From CAWCWK01 sp963842125 (GTDB taxonomy: Bacteria > Pseudomonadota > Alphaproteobacteria > Rhizobiales > CAWCWK01), in assembly GCA_963842125.1 (NCBI GenBank), contig CAWJFE010000001.1:744001-808000 (forward strand): a DNA stretch of 64,000 bases. The letters are read 5' to 3'. Below, piece by piece: positions 60,776-64,000 of the stretch (positions within the stretch are counted from its first letter, which is position 1; each line of letters opens with the position of its first letter). The position numbers were made by a program, and so were the translations under genes. The notes below the pieces were generated by a model. That model worked only from the letters and a program-made list of their open reading frames with translations. It had not been told where the DNA came from and searched no databases.

Positions 60776-61987
60776 ATGACGGCCATCCTTCCCGCAATCC
60801 GGACGCTTCCCTCGATGACGACCCCCTCCCCCGACGCTCCGGGCTTCGGCATCTACGTCCACTGGCCGTTCTGCGCGGCCAAGTGTCCCTATTGCGACTT
60901 CAACAGCCATGTCCGGCATGGCGGCGTCGACCAGGCGGCCTTCGCGGCGGGCCTCGTTGCCGAGTTGCGCCATATGGCGGAGCGGGTGCCGGGGCGCACC
61001 GTCACGAGCGTCTTCTTCGGCGGCGGCACGCCATCCCTGATGGAGCCGCGAACGGTCGAGACGGTCCTCGAAGCGATCCACGACCTCTGGACGGTCGACG
61101 GCGCGGCCGAGATCACGCTGGAGGCGAACCCGACCTCGGCCGAGGCCGACAATTTCCGCGGCTATCGGGCCGCCGGCGTCGACCGGCTCTCGCTTGGCGT
61201 GCAATCGCTCAACGACGTCGACCTCAAGTTCCTCGGCCGGCTCCACACCGCGTCGGAAGCGCTGGGCGCGATCGAGATGGCGCGGGCCACCTTCGCCCGC
61301 CTCTCCTTCGATCTCATCTATGCCCGCCCCGGCCAGACGATCCGCGCCTGGACCGAGGAGCTGGGCGCGGCCATCGGCCACGCGGCCGACCATCTGTCGC
61401 TCTACCAGTTGACCATCGAGCCCGAGACGCCCTTCCACGCCCTGCAACGGGCCGGACGCCTGACCGTGCCGCAATCCGATGAGGCGCGGGCGCTTTACGA
61501 CGTCACCCAGGAGATCACCACCCGCGCGGGGCTGCCGGCCTACGAGATCTCCAACCATGCTGTGCCGGGCGCCGAATCGCGGCACAATCTCGTCTACTGG
61601 CGCTATGGCGAATATGTCGGCGTCGGCCCCGGCGCGCACGGACGGTTGATCGAGACCCTGGGCGACGAGACCCGCACCGCCACCGCCTGCGAGCGCAACC
61701 CCGAGCGCTGGCTGGAGCGGGTGAACGCCTATGGCCACGGCCTCGTCGAGGACGAGACGCTCGATCCGACCGAGGCCGGCGACGAGATGCTCGTCATGGG
61801 CCTGCGTCTGCGGGAAGGGCTCGACGTCGCGCGCTTCGAGGCGATGACGGGCCTGCCGCTTCGCCCGACGCAGATCGAGGCCCTGAGCGACCAGGGCTTC
61901 GTCGAATGGCTCGGCCCGACCCGCGTGCGGGTGACGCCCGAGGGCTGGCCGGTGCTGGACGCGGTGGTGGCCGAACTGGCCGCCTGA
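60776..61987 (+). CDS. hemW: Radical SAM heme chaperone HemW
   Basis: HemW binds heme and a 4Fe-4S cluster and delivers heme to target enzymes; older names call it a coproporphyrinogen III oxidase, which is not supported for this type. The 403-residue protein has IYVHWPFCAAKCPYCDFNSHV (C-x3-C-x2-C-x-F), FFGGGTPSLMEPRTVE, LEANPTSAEA, GVDRLSLGVQSLNDVDLKFLGRLHTASEA and LYQLTIEPETPF. The short HNLVYWRYGEYVGVGPGAHG region and lack of a CxxxCxxC with extra C-terminal cysteine fit HemW rather than HemN. ATG 60815 is an alternative start. Confidence 0.94.
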   Translation: MTAILPAIRTLPSMTTPSPDAPGFGIYVHWPFCAAKCPYCDFNSHVRHGGVDQAAFAAGLVAELRHMAERVPGRTVTSVFFGGGTPSLMEPRTVETVLEAIHDLWTVDGAAEITLEANPTSAEADNFRGYRAAGVDRLSLGVQSLNDVDLKFLGRLHTASEALGAIEMARATFARLSFDLIYARPGQTIRAWTEELGAAIGHAADHLSLYQLTIEPETPFHALQRAGRLTVPQSDEARALYDVTQEITTRAGLPAYEISNHAVPGAESRHNLVYWRYGEYVGVGPGAHGRLIETLGDETRTATACERNPERWLERVNAYGHGLVEDETLDPTEAGDEMLVMGLRLREGLDVARFEAMTGLPLRPTQIEALSDQGFVEWLGPTRVRVTPEGWPVLDAVVAELAA

Positions 61988-62011
61988 CGTCCGGCGGGTA
62001 CCACCGCCTTC

Positions 62012-62491
62012 TCAAAGCGTTCGCGCGTCCGTCTCCACGCCCGCCCGCCGCGCCGCCCTGCCGGAGAGCGAGAACCAGTCGTCGTGCCGCCTCAGGAGGA
62101 AGAGCGCGACCATGGCGCCGAGCGTCGGGACGGCGGCCCAGAGAAGGTTCTTCGGATAGCTCGTCGGATCGAGAAGCTGCGCCGAGGCGCTGGCGATGCC
62201 GGTCGCGTGCATGAGGGTCACGACACCGTAGGTCAGCGTGCGCCACAGGCCTGAGGCGAAGGCGAGAACGAGGACGACCTGCGCCGTGCCGACCGCATAG
62301 GCATAGTCGGCCGTCACCCAGGCCTGGCCGTAATTATTGGTCCAGACGTTGACCATCCATTCCGGCCGCGTGAATTTCAGCGATGCCCACGCGAAGAGGA
62401 AGCTCGCGATCGTGAGCCGCAGCACCAGAAGTGCCGCCGGCAGACTGTCGCCGGGCTCGGTGGGGATGGCACGGCGCGGATGGGCGCTCAT
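62012..62491 (-). CDS. Small DoxX-like membrane protein
   Basis: This 159-residue inner-membrane protein has four hydrophobic segments (about LLVLRLTIASFLFAWASLKF, AYAVGTAQVVLVLAFASGLW, TYGVVTLMHATGIASAS and LLWAAVPTLGAMVALFLL). The spacing and the KFTRPEWMVN loop after helix 1 fit the DoxX/DUF6163-like group, whose function is not established. The start at 62491 (MSAHPRRAIPTEPGD) is the only early ATG. It is convergent with hemW; the lipoprotein gene lies upstream on the same strand across about 120 bases. Confidence 0.7.
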   Translation of the reverse strand: MSAHPRRAIPTEPGDSLPAALLVLRLTIASFLFAWASLKFTRPEWMVNVWTNNYGQAWVTADYAYAVGTAQVVLVLAFASGLWRTLTYGVVTLMHATGIASASAQLLDPTSYPKNLLWAAVPTLGAMVALFLLRRHDDWFSLSGRAARRAGVETDARTL

Positions 62492-62612
62492 GACGGGCCG
62501 GTCTGCATGGCGAAGCCTCTGACTGGATAGGCAATTGCCTTAGCCTCCTCGCGATCCCCGCGCCAATCACGCTTGCGCGAGATGACCCTTCGCGAGACGA
62601 CCCAGTTCCGCC

Positions 62613-63857
62613 CTAGCGAACGGCGACCTGCGGCGTGCCGATCTGTCCGCCTGCCTGGAAGGTGTTGGGTGCGGGCGAGAGGATGGCGGCCGCGCCGTTC
62701 CTGACCTCGAGGACGGCGAGGCCCCGATCGACATTGCCGTCCGGGCGGAAGCGGAAGATGCCATCGGTGCCGGAGAAGCCGTTCGAATTGGTCAGCTCCT
62801 GCGCCGGGTAGCCGGGTGCGAGGTTGGCCGCGAGGCGTACCGCGTCATAGGCGACGGGCGCGATGCGGGCCGGCGCCGCGCCATAGGTGGCCGTGTAGCG
62901 GTCGGCGAAGGTGCGGAAGCCTTGCGGGTCCGGTCCGGCGAACCATCCGCCCGCGACGTCGGGCTGCGAGAGCGTCGCGGCCCCGTTCCAGACGCCGGTG
63001 CCGGCGAGCTTGATGGCCGAGAGGTCGGCATTGGCCGCACGAAGCGCCGAGATCGCGGCGGCGAGCCCGGCACCGCCCTCGGGGATGAAGAGGAGATCGG
63101 CCTGGGCAAGCGCCGGCGCGAGGCGCCCTGCTGCGGCACTCGCCGTCGGGCCGTCGAAGCGCTCGACGGCGACGACCTGCGCGCCGCTGCGGGTCGCCGC
63201 GCTCCGGAGCGAGGAGAGCGCGAGCGTGCCGTAGTTCGACTGCGGCACCAGCGCCGCGATCCGCGTGCGCCCTTGCGAGGCGGCGAAGGCGACGACGCGG
63301 TCGACTTCCGTGCCGACCTGGAAGCTGAGGAGATAGACGTTGCGGGACGCGACCGTCGGGTCGGTCGAGAAGGCGAGGACGGGCACGCCCGACGAACTGG
63401 CGACGCCGCCCGCGGCCTTGACCGCCGGTGCGAAGAGCGGCCCGACGATGAGTTGCGCCCCTTCCGCGATCGCCTCCGATGTCGCGGCGGCCGCGCCTTC
63501 GGGCGTGCCGCCTGAATCCTTGACGACGAGCTGGAGCCCGCTCGTACCCGGATCGCGCATCGCGAGGGCGGCGGCGTTCCGAAGGCCGGTGCCGACCTGC
63601 CCGGCCGCGCCCGGCGCCGAGAGCGGTACCAGCATGGCGATCCGCGTCGGGCCCTCGCCGATCACCTCGCCCTGCGCCGGCCCGAGGGCGGGCGTCTGAA
63701 CGGGTCCGGGCAGCGCGACCTGGGGGCCGGGCCCGGACGATCCCGATGGTACCACGCAGCCGCCGAGCGAGAGTGCGACGCCGAGAGCGAGGATCGGTGA
63801 AACGCGCGAGACGGTGCGGCGAACGGCACCGGACGCGGAGAAGCGGGACTGCATCAT
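62613..63857 (-). CDS. Penicillin-binding protein activator-like lipoprotein (LppC/LpoA-type periplasmic-binding fold)
   Basis: This protein of about 414 residues has a lipoprotein signal: hydrophobic ILALGVALSLGGC with lipobox SLGGC and Cys about residue 33. A periplasmic-binding (type 1) fold follows: RIAMLVPLSAPGAAGQVGTGLRNAAALAM, QLIVGPLFAPAVKAAGGVA, VPVLAFSTDPTVASRNVYLLSFQVG, FADRYTATYGAAPARIAPVAYDAVRL. This layout is that of proteins annotated as LpoA-like activators of penicillin-binding proteins in alphaproteobacteria; they resemble amino-acid-binding proteins but carry no transporter partner. The tandem ATGs at 63857 and 63854 are both possible. The gene lies divergent from sequence off the window end. 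Confidence 0.83.
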   Translation of the reverse strand: MMQSRFSASGAVRRTVSRVSPILALGVALSLGGCVVPSGSSGPGPQVALPGPVQTPALGPAQGEVIGEGPTRIAMLVPLSAPGAAGQVGTGLRNAAALAMRDPGTSGLQLVVKDSGGTPEGAAAATSEAIAEGAQLIVGPLFAPAVKAAGGVASSSGVPVLAFSTDPTVASRNVYLLSFQVGTEVDRVVAFAASQGRTRIAALVPQSNYGTLALSSLRSAATRSGAQVVAVERFDGPTASAAAGRLAPALAQADLLFIPEGGAGLAAAISALRAANADLSAIKLAGTGVWNGAATLSQPDVAGGWFAGPDPQGFRTFADRYTATYGAAPARIAPVAYDAVRLAANLAPGYPAQELTNSNGFSGTDGIFRFRPDGNVDRGLAVLEVRNGAAAILSPAPNTFQAGGQIGTPQVAVR

Positions 63858-64000
63858 GCCCAACCCTTGAGAGCGCGACGAACGCGCGCGGCGAAGAAGA
63901 GCATGTTGCGCCCCATCGCCTTCGTGAAACGAGACGGGCGACGCGACGCGGCACCCACAGGCGACAAGCCTATCGGGCGCGATTGCGGCCAACGCATGAA

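Overview
The window is a high-GC, densely coded stretch of an alphaproteobacterial chromosome, most likely Hyphomicrobiales (Rhizobiales); the family cannot be fixed from sequence reading alone. The clues are the lnt-HTH-metK-trmB and miaB-phoH-ybeY-corC gene strings, FliX and CheL-type flagellar genes, a CtrA-type box between fliX and flgI, a sigma-54 promoter before flgE, a one-cysteine DksA, dnaK-dnaJ followed by a PmtA-like methyltransferase, and hrcA/rph/rdgB/hemW. The hrcA, rph and dnaKJ genes plus a parS-like palindrome at 59234-59247 suggest the replication origin is not far away. Nothing looks like a prophage, plasmid, CRISPR array, IS transposase or rRNA/tRNA locus.

Layout. 1-6.4 kb: 3' part of rnd (-), then lnt, an XRE regulator, metK, trmB and a WecA/MraY-type sugar-phosphate transferase (+). 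6.5-16.2 kb: an RTX secreted protein, allantoinase PuuE, ComM, a hybrid histidine kinase, grpE, a DUF4130-UdgX DNA repair fusion and a metallophosphoesterase. 16.2-20.3 kb: an alpha-glucosidase and a transglutaminase-like protease, separated from trmD by an 850-base region holding a CtrA box, a 269-bp cloverleaf-like inverted-repeat element and a second repeat. 20.3-32.8 kb: trmD, uspA, a threonine/serine dehydratase, creA, an amidase, a frameshifted epimerase, a cobalamin operon (cobG-cobH-cobIJ-cbiD), a PA0069-type radical SAM protein and a SixA-like phosphatase. 33-42.3 kb: flagellar genes flgE, flgK, flgL, fliX, flgI, cheL and a FlgN-like gene, with dksA inside. 42.3-49.8 kb: alkB, dnaK, dnaJ, a PmtA-like methyltransferase, pyrF, an SH3 protein and a GNAT. 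50-58 kb: rpsP, ffh, corC, ybeY, phoH, a cupin and miaB, all on the minus strand. 58-64 kb: hrcA diverging from rph-rdgB-hemW, then a small membrane protein and a lipoprotein of the PBP-activator family.

Three themes stand out. First, the intergenic regions carry at least four families of palindromic repeats (A: 2 copies, B: 2 copies plus a remnant, C: 3 copies plus a partial, D: the 269-bp element). Several start exactly at a gene's stop codon. Second, gene order that is normally continuous is broken: miaB-phoH-ybeY-corC (minus, right end) and lnt-HTH-metK-trmB (plus, left end) lie as if a 52-kb segment had been inverted, and trmD sits 30 kb from rpsP/ffh with no rimM or rplS. Third, single-base indels (nearly all insertions) break dnaK about ten times, dnaJ four times, flgK several times, cobG twice and an epimerase at least once, while the protein sequence in each successive frame stays fully family-like. 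That pattern points to sequence errors rather than decay.
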